From NCBI RefSeq assembly GCF_036898095.1, contig NC_090765.1:35501829-35565828 (forward strand): a stretch of 64,000 bases of DNA, given 5' to 3'. Every line of letters begins with the position of its first letter. The first letter of the stretch is position 1. The position numbers and the translations under genes were made by a program. Under the pieces are notes generated by a model. It was given only the letters and a program-made list of their open reading frames with translations. It did no database searches and was not told where the DNA came from. Origin of the DNA: Palaemon carinicauda (Eukaryota > Arthropoda > Malacostraca > Decapoda > Palaemonidae). This document shows positions 40,329-50,344 of the stretch, piece after piece.

Positions 40329-41227
40329 CTCAAATAGCTGATTTTCTCTTATACCTGAGAAAAGGACGATCCCTTTCAGCTCCCACTATCAAGGGCTACA
40401 GAAGCATGTTGGCATCGGTCTTCCGGCATAGAGGCTTAGATCTTTCCAACAATAAAGATCTGCAAGACCTCCTTAAGTCTTTTGAGACCACCAAGGAGCG
40501 TCGTTTGGCTACCCCTGGATGGAATTTAGACGTGGTACTAAGATTCCTCATGTCAGACAGGTTTGAGCCGTTACAATCAGCCTCCCTGAAAGATCTCACT
40601 CTTAAGACTCTTTTCCTGGTATGCTTAGCCTCGGCTAAAAGAGTCAGTGAGATTCATGCCTTCAGCAAGAACATCGGATTTTCGTCGGAAAAAGCTACTT
40701 GTTCGCTGCAACTTGGTTTTCTAGCCAAAAATGAGCTGCCTTCTCGGCCTTGGCCTAAATCTTTCGATATTCCCAGCTTATCGGAGATCGTAGGCAATGA
40801 ACTAGAAAGAGTCTTATGCCCTGTTAGAGCTCTTAAGTTCTATTTAAAGCGTACTAAACCTTTACGAGGCCAATCTGAAGCTTTATGGTGTTCAGTTAAG
40901 AAACCATCCTTGCCTATGTCAAAGAATGCTTTGTCATACTTTATCAGATTGTTAATACGAGAAGCTCATTCACATCTGAGTGAGGAAGACCGAGCTTTGC
41001 TTAAGGTGAAGACGCACGAAGTTAGAGCTGTAGCAACTTCCGTGGCCTTTAAGCAAAATAGATCTCTGCAAAGTATAATGGACGCAACCTATTGGAGAAG
41101 CAAGTCAGTGTTCGCGTCATTTTACTTGAAAGATGTCCAGTCTCTTTACGAGAACTGCTACACACTGGGACCATTCGTAGCAGCGAGTGCAGTAGTGGGT
41201 GAGGGCTCAACCACTACAATTCCCTAA
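40034..41227 (+). CDS. ORF3 of E5: tyrosine recombinase
   Basis: 397 residues from ATG 40034. An N-terminal helical core-binding domain (ERLSRARGFSNEAASAIAR, VYQSKWEVFRDWC, APTIKGYRSML) precedes the catalytic domain: R203 in SAKRVSEIHAF, H328 and R331 in THEVRAVA, and Y364 in FASFYLKDV as the likely nucleophile. These are the R-HxxR-Y residues of tyrosine recombinases. It should insert the circular DNA copy into the genome without a target-site duplication. The same frame stays open upstream to about 38579 across the RT region; I chose the ATG nearest the conserved start. The C-terminal GPFVAASAVVGEG block is shared by all copies here. Confidence 0.85.
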   Translation: MVHRGTSMVSRRSQKSSSKGRPSTSATRKEGTPKPPRSSSDCLQTIERLSRARGFSNEAASAIARARRASTIRVYQSKWEVFRDWCKSVSVSSTSTSVAQIADFLLYLRKGRSLSAPTIKGYRSMLASVFRHRGLDLSNNKDLQDLLKSFETTKERRLATPGWNLDVVLRFLMSDRFEPLQSASLKDLTLKTLFLVCLASAKRVSEIHAFSKNIGFSSEKATCSLQLGFLAKNELPSRPWPKSFDIPSLSEIVGNELERVLCPVRALKFYLKRTKPLRGQSEALWCSVKKPSLPMSKNALSYFIRLLIREAHSHLSEEDRALLKVKTHEVRAVATSVAFKQNRSLQSIMDATYWRSKSVFASFYLKDVQSLYENCYTLGPFVAASAVVGEGSTTTIP

Positions 41228-41630
41228 TTCCATATCCTTTTAATCTGTCTCTTGAAATGTTTTTAATGTTGTTTTTTATGGGTTGTCTGGAAGGCTAAGA
41301 AGCCTTTCGCATCCTGGTTGATTTGGCGGGTGGTCAAAGTCATTTCTTGAGAGCGCCCAGATTAGGGGTTTGATGAGGTCCTGTTGTATGGGTTGCAGCC
41401 CTTGATACTTCAGCTCCTAGGGGTCTGTCAGCATCCTAAGAGGATCGCGAGGCTCCGTAAGGAAGACGTACTTATAAGGCAGAGTAATCGTCTAAGTCGA
41501 CTTCCTTACCAGGTACCTATTTATTTTGTTTTTGTTATTTTGATAACTTCTAAAATGAAATAAAAACTCTTAGCTAATAAGATGTAAACATATTTAACTG
41601 GTCTCTACCCACCACCCTGGGTGTGAATCA
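41228..41630 (+). other. E5 3' untranslated region
   Basis: Noncoding family segment with GATTTGGCGGGTGGTCAA (41320) and ACCACCCTGGGTGTGAATCA at its end. No further signal seen. Confidence 0.75.
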
Positions 41631-41722
41631 GCTATATATATTCACCGGCTAAGTTAAATATTTAAAAATGATATTTTAATTATAAAATAAATTTTTGAAT
41701 ATACTTACCCGGTGAATATATA
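41631..41722 (+). repeat. E5 internal complementary region
   Basis: GCTATATATATTCACCGGC to TTAAATATTTA is the reverse complement of the left tip at 35461; the remainder, through ACTTACCCGGTGAATATA, is the reverse complement of the right tip (41911-41967). Left and right tips differ (AGCCGG versus CCCGG), and both forms are found in the ICR. It templates joining and completion of the ends during replication in DIRS models. Confidence 0.9.
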
Positions 41723-41767
41723 AATTAAACGACCCTCCCTTCCTCCCCAATAGAGACGCAGTGGGAT

Positions 41768-41967
41768 GAGAAGAAATTGAGTCTTTGTTTACATTGAGTA
41801 TGGTATCTGGCCGACAGTTGGCGCTGATGGGCACACCCGCAACCTGTATAGCGATCGCTGGCGAGTTTTTTACAGTTTTTTGTCTGTCGAGCAACAGAGT
41901 TGCAGCTATATATATTCACCGGGTAAGTATATTCAAAAATTTATTTTATAATTAAAATATCATTTTT
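41768..41967 (+). repeat. E5 right ITR
   Basis: Reverse complement of the left ITR with about two differences over 150 bp, extended at the outer end by a tip (ATTCAAAAATTTATTTTAT and on) that the left end lacks. Includes AGCGATCGCT near 41850. Confidence 0.9.
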
Positions 41968-42017
41968 GCTCAAGGGGTTAACTACTGCACTATAATTATT
42001 CAATAGCTACTTTTCTT

Positions 42018-42432
42018 TTGGTAAGAGTAGAAGAGACTCTTGAGCTATGGTAAGCAGCTCTTCTAAGAAGACACTCCAAAATCAAGCCATTGTTCTCTAG
42101 TCTTGGATAGTGCAAGAGCCTCTGTACCATGGTCTTCCACTGTCTTTGATTAGAGATCTCTTACTTGAGGGTACACTCATGCACACTGTTCTATCTTATC
42201 TCTCTTTCTGTAGATTTTTTGAAGTTGTTATAGTTTATATATGAAAGATCTATTTTAATGTTGTTACTGTTATTAGAATATTTTATTTTAGTTGTTAATT
42301 ACTTCTCTTTTAGTTTATTTATTTCCTTATTTCCTTTCCTCTCTGGGCTATTTTTCCTTGGAGCCCTAGGGCTTATAGCATCCTGCTTTTCCAACTAGGG
42401 TTGTACCTTAGATAGTAATAATGATAGGGGTA
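42018..42432 (+). repeat. Dispersed decapod-type repeat ending in TAATAATGATA
   Basis: Blocks such as AAGCAGCTCTTCTAAGAAG, GCCTCTGTACCATGGTCTTC, CTTGAGGGTACACTCATGC and GGCTTATAGCATCCTGC with TTTTCCAACTAGGGTTGTA are ones I recall as very frequent in decapod genomes. A terminal TAATAATGATA run is consistent with the 3' end of a LINE-like element. Recognition is from memory, not a search. Confidence 0.55.
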
Positions 42433-43938
42433 TTAGAAGTGCATAGCATGCATTACTAAAGGATCTTTGTATCGTTCCTTTGGCCCCTAACTTCTCTTTC
42501 TCCTTCCTTTCATATGTGCTGTCAAATCTCTTAACTATTGCTTCATAGTATAACTGCTGGGTTTTCCTCTATCTGAAATAGGGCTCTGAATGATTACCTT
42601 TTCTTGGAGGATTTGATTACAGTATGTCCATGTATATTACTAGGTTAGCTGGACCTTTTAAGGAGCAGTTCTCAATGAAGAAATATTGCAGTAAATCTGT
42701 TGAATCTTTAAGGCCAATATCTGCTGCTTCTGACAAAACAAATCTGTCCTTTAAATCTGCTGCTCTGCATTCCCCATTTGAGCTCTTTCACTAATGCTTC
42801 CTATGCTATTGCTTATCCACACTTAAATTTTCATGCTTTTCAATGACCGTGTCTCTGGCTTGCTGGTTCTTATCAGTATTGAGGTTTCTTGCTCGTTTAG
42901 CACCTCAGTTAAGCTTGTTGCTAGACTTACTTGTAATCATAAGGCTCATTCACCTTATGGGCATTGATTATTATTTTGATGACTTCATATCCTAAATTCA
43001 TGTACTAATCCCTCAAATAAGTGAAAAGGTTTGACCATAACAAGAAGAAAATACAGTTCACCCTAACCTGGCATGGTAGCTGCCTGGAGAGGAAAGACGA
43101 GTCTTAGGTTGAAGCTTCACCCCCCTCACCTGCCTCAAAGGTAATCAATTCAATCCTTCAAAGTTGCCTTGTTTGATGTGACAACTGTTATAAGATATGA
43201 CTTGACTCCATTTTTGGTTACCAGGAGTGGTTGAGCATTCTTGGGTAGATTACCGGAAGAATAGTCATGGAGTTACATTGGATATTTAAGACTAAATGTA
43301 TTTAGAGTTTAGATAAAAGCCAAAAATAATTTTCAAGTAAATATTTTTGGTAGTTTTGATAACTTGTCCTGAATTAAAACTTGAAAATATATACAGTACT
43401 GTATAGACTTGTCAGATAGCATTATCATTAGAATATCCTCTTCTGAGGTTTGAACAACTGTCATGTATGGTGTCAACTACTGGTTCTACCTGTCTTTGTG
43501 ACTAACAACTTATGCGTTCACGACGGGTATGTTTTCAATAGTTTCTTGACTGGACCGTCCCATATAACTCGTGTAGCAGCATTACTCTCATTCTGCCTTG
43601 GACTCAGGAGAAGTATCAGAAAATCTGCAATTCTTGTTTAGAATAGACTGTTGTTACTTTTCCATCCAATTTGATTTCCACTTGATTATGTGTTGACCAG
43701 CACTAGCTCAGTAAAGCAAGTTGTTCCTACTTACTGTATATACAGTACAAATCTTTGTCCTTTAATAGAAGTAAGTTTTTAGCATAGCTGGAAGCTGTTA
43801 AAACTGTAACGAAGTGTCAGTAGTTACTGGCAGTGATGGGGAAGCTCCATCCCACTCCAGCACACTGAATAGCCACTTAGTTTTCACCTGCTGTATAGTA
43901 CACAAGTACTTCTATTGTCTCCAAACAGGTGTTTTAAA
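42433..43938 (+). other. Nudix gene intron, middle part; decayed repeats only
   Basis: No ORF supported. 42480-42600 looks like a decayed dispersed repeat (see 33990-34110). 43025-43150 resembles 24955-25085. 43770-43900 (TTTTTAGCATAGCTGGAAG and following) vaguely resembles the X left ITR in layout and may be a very old relative. Confidence 0.45.
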
Positions 43939-44110
43939 TTTTAAATATTAAACTTAGCCGGTGAATATATAATAGCTGACGTCTCCGACGGCTCGACAGA
44001 ATTCAAAAACTCGCGAGCGATCGCCATGAAGGTAGCGGGTGTGCCCACCAGCGCCAACTATCGGCCAGATACCACATATACATGTAAACAGCTCCAGTTC
44101 TTCTCTGTCG
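43939..44110 (+). repeat. E7 left ITR
   Basis: Starts TTTTAAATATTAAACTTAGC; matches the right ITR in reverse complement through CTCCAGTTCTTCTC. Palindrome form here is AGCGATCGCC. Confidence 0.85.
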
Positions 44111-45435
44111 GTTCCATCGACAAGTCGATTCCACTCGCTATTATGACCTCGAATTTTCTACCGAATTGGTGAAGTACTTGGTTTTGGTTTTATTGCTTTC
44201 GCCGTGTTGGATTATTCAATACTATCCTCAAAAGAAATGCTTTTGAAGGAGAGTAAAAGTGTTTTGCCCTTGCTTTTATCTCTGGTTTTTTTCCATAGAG
44301 TAAAAATGGCCGACCCTTCCCTTAGTGTACGGAAGTGTGTTTTAGGCTTTTAGCAATTATCTTATCACGTTATAAATTGTTGTTGTTAATTATAGATTTT
44401 CCTCTATATATTTTATATCTCACCCACCTTTATTAGGCCTCTTCGATTAGCTTTCCATTTATAATAAACATCAAGATAAATTTTAATGATTTGTTTATAT
44501 GCGGCCTTACCTATTCCTCCCCTAATCCGAGAGTAGGCGGTCCTAACTTGGAAACCGAAGTTAAACAACGTTGAGCCCTTTCAAATTTTATTTTCGTTAA
44601 GTTTAAATCATTTGCTCTGTAAGAGTTATTAAATGAATATTTTTTAGTAGATATTTTATGAAAGATTTTCTTTGAATAGTCTTCGTGCTGTTTCAAAGAT
44701 GAACTAACGTTTGGTTTATTTATGCTACGCAGTTTGCGCTCTATCGTTACGATAGAGAAAGAGAGAATCACGGTTTCACTTTGCAGAAAGAGTAAATCGA
44801 TTCTGACGTTTTGTTCATTCTTCTTTCAAATTGAAATGTTTTAAATACTAATTTAAAGGAACTTGTTAATTTTCAATTTCTTAGTCCTTTCAGTTTTTTC
44901 CTTTGGTCAAATAACCTGTTTATTGACGAAGGGTAAGTGGGCTTTTCTCTTCTGTGTGAAATCAAGAGAGAGAGAGAGAGAGAGAGAGAGACGGAGAGGG
45001 AGAGAGGAAGAGAGAACGTTCTGATCTTTATTCTCGTCCCAAGCGAGTAACGTTGTTCTCGAGTCAGTTTTTTTACTCTCGTCCCAAGTCTCTGTACGGG
45101 GAGAAAGGATAAAACGTTTTTAGTTTTTATTCTCGTCCCAAGGCACTGTACGGTGAGAGATTGAAAACGTAGTTTTTAATGAACTAGTGTTTAGTCTCCT
45201 CCCCAGTCACTGATCCTTTTAACTTTATATATTTCTGTTTTATTCGATATATATGTTTACTGTTTTTTTGCTTGTATTAATGTGCTTACATTATAAGACT
45301 TATTTCGCAATTATAACCTTTTGATGTAGGGGAGAATTGCGTGCTTCAGGTAGAAATCAGTTTTTATTCATGCCTAATGTGAAATTATTGAAAAATTCGA
45401 TTTCAGTGAAGTAAGTGCAAAAACAGAAAATGGTA
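44111..45435 (+). other. E7 leader with vestigial gag start and GA microsatellite
   Basis: ATG 44306 opens MADPSLS, then the frame departs from gag. A GA microsatellite (44964-45019) sits at the same relative place as in E2, E4 and E8. No ORF supported. Confidence 0.65.
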
Positions 45436-47050
45436 GTGATAAAGTGATAATTGCGCAAAGTGTTATCAGTGTTGCGACAGAGGGTTCGTCTGTTCGTGCC
45501 TGTCGTTCGCCTAGTCCGAGACCTCTTGCAAGCTCCCATGCCCCAGGGAGAAGTAATGTCGTAGGACTTATGGGTTCGAGAGGCTTTAACCAACGAACAG
45601 ACGTTCCCTCTATGGTTTCAGGCGTGTCTCGTCAAGACCGCCCCTACCATAAGACGAGCGAGACGGTTTTCTCCTCGTCATCCGAAGGCTTATCGCGTAA
45701 GAAACCGTGGAGCAAGGTTTCGAGACCCTTAAAGCGAAAGTCAGTCCCTTCAGGACAGGTCCAGCGTCCTGGTTGTAGCCATTGGGACAGCTCTGACCCT
45801 GTGCAGTCATCGGAAGACTGCTCGACGCCTAAACAGAAGCGTAACACAGGCTCCGAGAGTCTTAGTGTAGGCAAGGTTTTGCAGTCACAGACGTTACCCT
45901 CGTCTCTTACCGCACCCATTCCCGTTGATCCTAAATGGGTTGTACTGTACTGCAAGACATGCAGAATAAGCTTGCCTCTCTTATGGAGGACTATTCTGCT
46001 GAGCAGGTTCACGATGATCCTTGCCGCTTAGCTGATCGAGATCCTGGCCGTCAGCCGCCCAAACGAGCCTTTGCTCGTCCTGTTGACGTTGACGTTACAA
46101 AGTCACGTCAGTCACGTTTTGTAGAGCCTCACTCGATGCAGTCCCGTGTTGACTTTCAGCCGCTTGTGGACGTTCAGCCGCTGCCGCATGCTCTTGTTGA
46201 CGTTCAGGACGTTCGCCAACCAGCGAAGTTGACTTGTTTTGACGTTGAGCGTCAAGCACCGCAGTCAAGAGTTGTTTTGACTGCTCAGTCTAGGCAGTCA
46301 AGGCAGTCTCGAGTTGACGTCGAGCGTCCTCCCGCACCTGTTGTTGTTGCTGGTCAGTCCTTTAAGCAGTTACATGACGTAGCGTCCTTGACTGCTACTG
46401 ATGCTCCTTTGCGTGTGGACTCTGCTTGTCAAGCATTGCCACCACGACAGGTCTCTCCCTTGCTTGAGACTCGGCAATTGTCGGACGAGGTTCCTTCAGA
46501 TGAGGAAGTTGCTGATCCCCCTCCTACTGATATTCCCTTGGGGACTCTGTCAGACGGAGAGGAGCCTAAAGCTGCTCAGCCCTCTATGGACTTTAAATAA
46601 ATCATGCTGATTTTTAAGGATCTTTGTCCGGATCATTTTGTAACTGCTGCTCCTCGTTCGCCTAAACGTCAGAGTTTACACTAGGCCTAGCTACTTCGAA
46701 GCCGTTGTTTTCTAAGCTAGTGCTCTCTCGCTCTTCTAAGAGAGCTTTATGTTTGCTAGGCGACTGGTTGATCACCAGGAGGAGTTTGGGGGAGACAGCC
46801 TTTGCTTTCCCTCCTTTTAAACTGGCTTATAGAGCGAGCGTCTGGTATGACACGGGAGAAGTTCTCGGCTTGGGAGTTCCTGCCTCTGCCCAGATAGACT
46901 TCTCAAACCTCATAGACTCTCCCTGGTGCCTGGCCATGAGACGCTCCAAGATTTTATGGTCGGCTTCAGAGCTAGACCATCTCCTGTTAGGAGTTTTTTC
47001 GAGCGTTTGAAGTTTTGCTGTACAATTATGTCATGCATAAACAAGGCTAT
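45436..47050 (+). pseudogene. gag-like ORF1 of E7, degenerate
   Basis: Gag similarity begins at VATEGSSVRACRSPSPRP. A repeated GTACT near 45945 shifts the frame, which then runs to TAA 46598-46600 in the block DFK; E6 reads GACTTTAAAAAAGTC there and E7 GACTTTAAATAAATC. E8 has the identical stop. The capsid-like domain follows in fragments (46705-47010) and is cut short at EVF.., with its C-terminal half and basic tail missing. The N-terminal zinc motif is absent. Confidence 0.75.
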
Positions 47051-47740
47051 CAGGGATGGCTCCAATAATCTGACAGCCACGTTCTCTGCAGGAACAAGAC
47101 TATCAGGGATGGCTCCAATGATCTGGCAGCCACGTTCACTGCAGGAGTACGTAAGATGCAAGTGCGCTCAATGTGTTCATTGTCAAGACAAACTTCACGA
47201 TGAAGTCTACCAAGCTGTCTTGACAGCATTAATGGAAGGCGACTGGATGGTCTCTCTCGACCTTCAAGATGCATACTTCCACATCCCGATTCATCCAAAC
47301 TTTCAACTACATCTGAGGTTTGTGGACGGAAAAGTAATGTACCACTGTCGAGCACTGTACTCCGACCTCATTCCTGCTCCTCTTGTTTTTACAAGGCCCT
47401 TGCAAAATGTAGCAAGCTTTCTACATTTTTTGAGGATTCAGAGCCTCCCTTTATTTTAACGACTGGGTAATCAGGGCGTTCGTCATTATATCGCTGTCTG
47501 GAGAGCCTCTAATGGACATTAGACCTAACCAAGGAGCTAGGTCTCATAGTGAACGTAGAGAAGTCGTAACTTACAGTATCCCATCCCAGACTATTCTTTT
47601 TTTTGGGAATGGAGATACTGTGTATGATTTTTCGACCCTTTTCGTCTCCCGCAAGAATGGAACAAGCTCTGTTAAAAGTCCTTCACTTGCAAGAGAAAAA
47701 CAGTTGCTCTGTAAGAGTTTGAACTAGCCTCGTGGGAACT
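47050..47740 (+). pseudogene. RT of E7, fingers deleted, frameshifted
   Basis: Gag sequence runs into RT in one frame: DGSNNLTATF, a 52-bp duplication (47049-47152), then QCVHCQDKLHDEVYQAVL and GDWMVSLDLQDAYFHIPIH. Fingers of E5 RT (LKNFW to LNVFV) are missing. A stop follows at QSLPLF, where E5 has RASLYLDD; the active site reads FNDW in a shifted frame. Further frameshifts follow. Confidence 0.7.
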
Positions 47741-47859
47741 CTTTCATCGCTGGAGTAGTTCACTCTCTGGGGAGACTCAACCTATGCCCTTTCCTATTTC
47801 ACCTAAACATTGGAACAAGGAGAAGGGCTTAGTGAGTATCTCTTTCCCAATCTCCAACT

Positions 47860-48430
47860 CAGTCTAGACATGTCTGACTTGGTGGGACAGCAACATCAGA
47901 CTTCGAGAAGGTCTTTCTCTTGCGATCAAGAACCCAAACCATGTGTTGTTTTCAGATGCAGCGGATTTGGGTTAGGGAGCTCCACTGGACAGTCTGGAAG
48001 GCTCGGTTCTTTGATCCACGGATCAAAAGGAACTCCTTTTAAGGCAGTAACATCTCTCCTTTGGCGAGATTTGTGCAGAAATGAATGTCTTGGCGGACGG
48101 CCTCAGCAGAAGAAGACAAGTCTTCTCCATGGAGTGGACGTTGCATAAGACTGTGTGCGAGAAGCTATGGATGACATGGGGTCTACCCACCATAGATCTT
48201 TTTGCTACTCTCTCTAACAAAGAGGCTCTCGACTTACTGCTTTCCAGTTCCAGATCCAGAGGCAGCTCACATAGACGCTTTCCTGCTGGACTGGTCTCAC
48301 CTGGACGTTTATGCCTTTCCACCTTTCAAGGTCCTAGACAAGGTGCTGCAGAAGTTCACCTCTCACGAAGGGACCAGGTTGACATTGGTTGCTCCACTCT
48401 GGCCCGCGAGAGAGTGAGTAACAGAGGTAC
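47860..48430 (+). pseudogene. RNase H and methyltransferase-like remnant of E7
   Basis: The RNase H start (DAADLG near 47960) is followed by a deletion that removes the KELLAV to SKQGGTHS part; similarity resumes at MNVLADGLSRRRQ (48081). Methyltransferase-like blocks IDLFAT and LDVYAFPPF are split over two frames. Confidence 0.65.
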
Positions 48431-48545
48431 TTCAATGGCTGGTAGATCTCTTACGGCAGCCACACATTGGTTGCTCCACTCTGGCCCGCGAGAGAGTGAG
48501 TAACAGAGGTACTTCAATGGCTGGTAGATCTCTTACGGCAGCCAC
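48382..48545 (+). repeat. 82-bp tandem duplication at the ORF2-ORF3 overlap of E7
   Basis: The unit beginning ACATTGGTTGCTCCACTC at 48382 recurs at 48464 with nearly no change. It duplicates the ORF3 start region and shifts the frame (82 is not a multiple of three). Confidence 0.9.
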
Positions 48546-49658
48546 GTAAGGAGTCTTCAGCAAAGCCTCCCCGCGCTTCGTCTGACTGCCTTCAGACTAT
48601 CGAAAGACTCTCAAGAGCTAGAGGATTTTCGAAGGAGGCAGCCAGAACGATTGCGAGAGCTAGGAGAGCATCTACCATCAAGGTCTATCAGTCGAAGTGG
48701 GAAGTCTTTAGAGACTGGTGCAAGTCATCATCCATTTCCTCTTCCAGTACCTCTGTAGCCCAAATTGCAGACTTTCTCCTACATCTGAGAAATGTTTGCT
48801 CCCTCTCAGCGCCCACTATTAAGGGCTACAGGAGCATGTTGGCGTCTTTGTTCAGACATAGAGGCTTAGATCTGTCCAATAATCAAGATCTCCAAGATCT
48901 CCTTAAGTCCTTCGAGACTTCTAAGGAGCGTCGTATAGCAACTCCTGGATGGAACTTAGACGTGGTCCTAAGGTTCCTAATGTCCGACAGGTTTGAGCCA
49001 TTACATTCAGCCTCCCTGAAGGATCTCACCCTCAAGACGCTTTTCTTAGTGTGCTTGGCTTCGGCTAAAAGGGTCAGTGAGATCCATGCCTTCAGTAGGA
49101 ACATCGGCTTTTCTACAGATAAAGCCACATGTTCACTTCAGCTTGGTTTTCTTGGCCAAAAATGAACTGCCTTCTCGTCCTTGGCCTAAGTCATTTGATA
49201 TACCTTGCCTGTCAGAGATCGTAGGCAACGAGCTTGAAAGAGTACTGTGTCCAGTTAGAGCTCTGAAGTTTTATTTAGCTCGGACTAAATCCTTACGAGG
49301 TGGATCTAAGGCTTTGTGGTGCTCAGTTAAAAAGCCTTCATTGCCTATGTCAAAGAATGCTTTGTCATATTTTTTTAGATTTTTAATCCGAGAGGCTCAT
49401 TCTCACTTGAGTGAAAAAGAGTGTTGCTTGCTTAAGGTTAAGACGCACGAAATAAGAGCTATAGCAACTTATGTGGCCTTTAAGCAAAACAGATCTCTGA
49501 GAAGTATTATGGACGCGACCGTTTGGAGAAGCAAGTCGGTATTCGCGTCATTTTACTTAAAAGATGTCCAGACTCTTTATGAGGACTGCTACACACTGGG
49601 TCCATTCGTTACAGCGAGTGCAGTAGTGGGTAAGGGTTCTACCACTACATTCCCTTAA
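48546..49658 (+). pseudogene. Tyrosine recombinase (ORF3) of E7, one frameshift
   Basis: The whole YR is alignable to E5: RLSRARGFSKEAARTIAR, SAKRVSEIHAFSRN, then after a one-base shift near 49150-49165 the part with NELERVLCPVRALKFYL, HEIRAIA and FYLKDVQTL. Catalytic Arg, HxxR and Tyr all remain readable. The start region is disturbed by the 82-bp duplication. Confidence 0.75.
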
Positions 49659-50047
49659 TTCCAATATCCTTTTAATCTTCTCTTGAAATGTTTTTTAATT
49701 GGGTTGTACGGAAGGCTAAGAAGCCTTTCGCATCCTTTTTGATTTGGCGGGTGGTCAAATGTCTTTTCTTGAGAGCGCCCAGATTAAGGGTTTTGATGAG
49801 GTCCTGTTGTATGGGTTGTCGCCCTAGATACTTCAGCTCCTGGGAGTCTTTCAGCATCCTAAGAGGATGGCTGGGCTTCGTGAGGAAAGCGGACTAACAA
49901 GGCAGAGTAATCGTTAGAGTCAGCTTCCTTACCAGGTACCTATATTTATTTGGGTTTGGTTATGATATAACTGTCAAAAACTCTAAGCATATATGCCGTA
50001 AACTGTATTAATTCTGGTCTCTACCCACCACCATGGGTGTGAATCAG
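49659..50047 (+). other. E7 3' untranslated region
   Basis: Family 3' segment (GATTTGGCGGGTGGTCAA near 49741). Nothing else seen. Confidence 0.7.
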
Positions 50048-50344
50048 CTATTATATATTCACCGGCTAAGTTTAATATTTAAAAATGATATTTTGATTAT
50101 AAAATAAATTTTTTAATATACTTACCCGGTGAATATGAGAAGAACTGGATGAGAAGAACTGGAGCTGTTTACATGTATATGCGGTATCTGGCCGATAGTT
50201 GGCGCTGGTGGGCACACCCGCTACCTTCATGGCGATCGCTCGCGAGTTTTTGAATTCTGTCGAGCCGTCGGAGACGTCAGCTATCATATATTCACCGGGT
50301 AAGTATATTCAAAAATTTATTTTATAATCAAAATATAATTTTTT
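50048..50344 (+). repeat. E7 ICR and right ITR
   Basis: The ICR (50048-50136) is followed by a shortened inner flank with a duplicated GAGAAGAACTGG, then the right ITR to the T run near 50344. Confidence 0.8.

Larger units (their letters stand above)
35461..41967 (+). mobile_element. DIRS-type retrotransposon E5, complete and coding-intact
   Basis: About 6.5 kb: left ITR (35461-35633), ORF1 gag (35837-38269), ORF2 RT-RNase H-methyltransferase-like (38181-40328), ORF3 YR (40034-41227), ICR (41631-41722), right ITR (41768-41967). All catalytic motifs are present and no stop or frameshift interrupts them. ITRs differ at about two bases over 150. Ends meet at TTT on both sides, with no target duplication, as expected of YR integration. 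It lies in an intron of the nudix gene, same orientation. The likely active or recently active member of the family. Confidence 0.9.
43939..50344 (+). mobile_element. DIRS-type retrotransposon E7, complete ends, coding-dead
   Basis: About 6.4 kb with left ITR, a vestigial gag start (44306), GA tract, gag fragments, an RT that lacks its fingers, RNase H with its centre deleted, a two-frame YR, ICR (50048-50136) and right ITR. It shares a gag stop, a 52-bp duplication and the gag-RT junction with E8, so both derive from one dead master. Left and right ITRs show about one difference over 130 bp but differ from those of other copies (GACGTCTCCGACGG). Confidence 0.85.
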
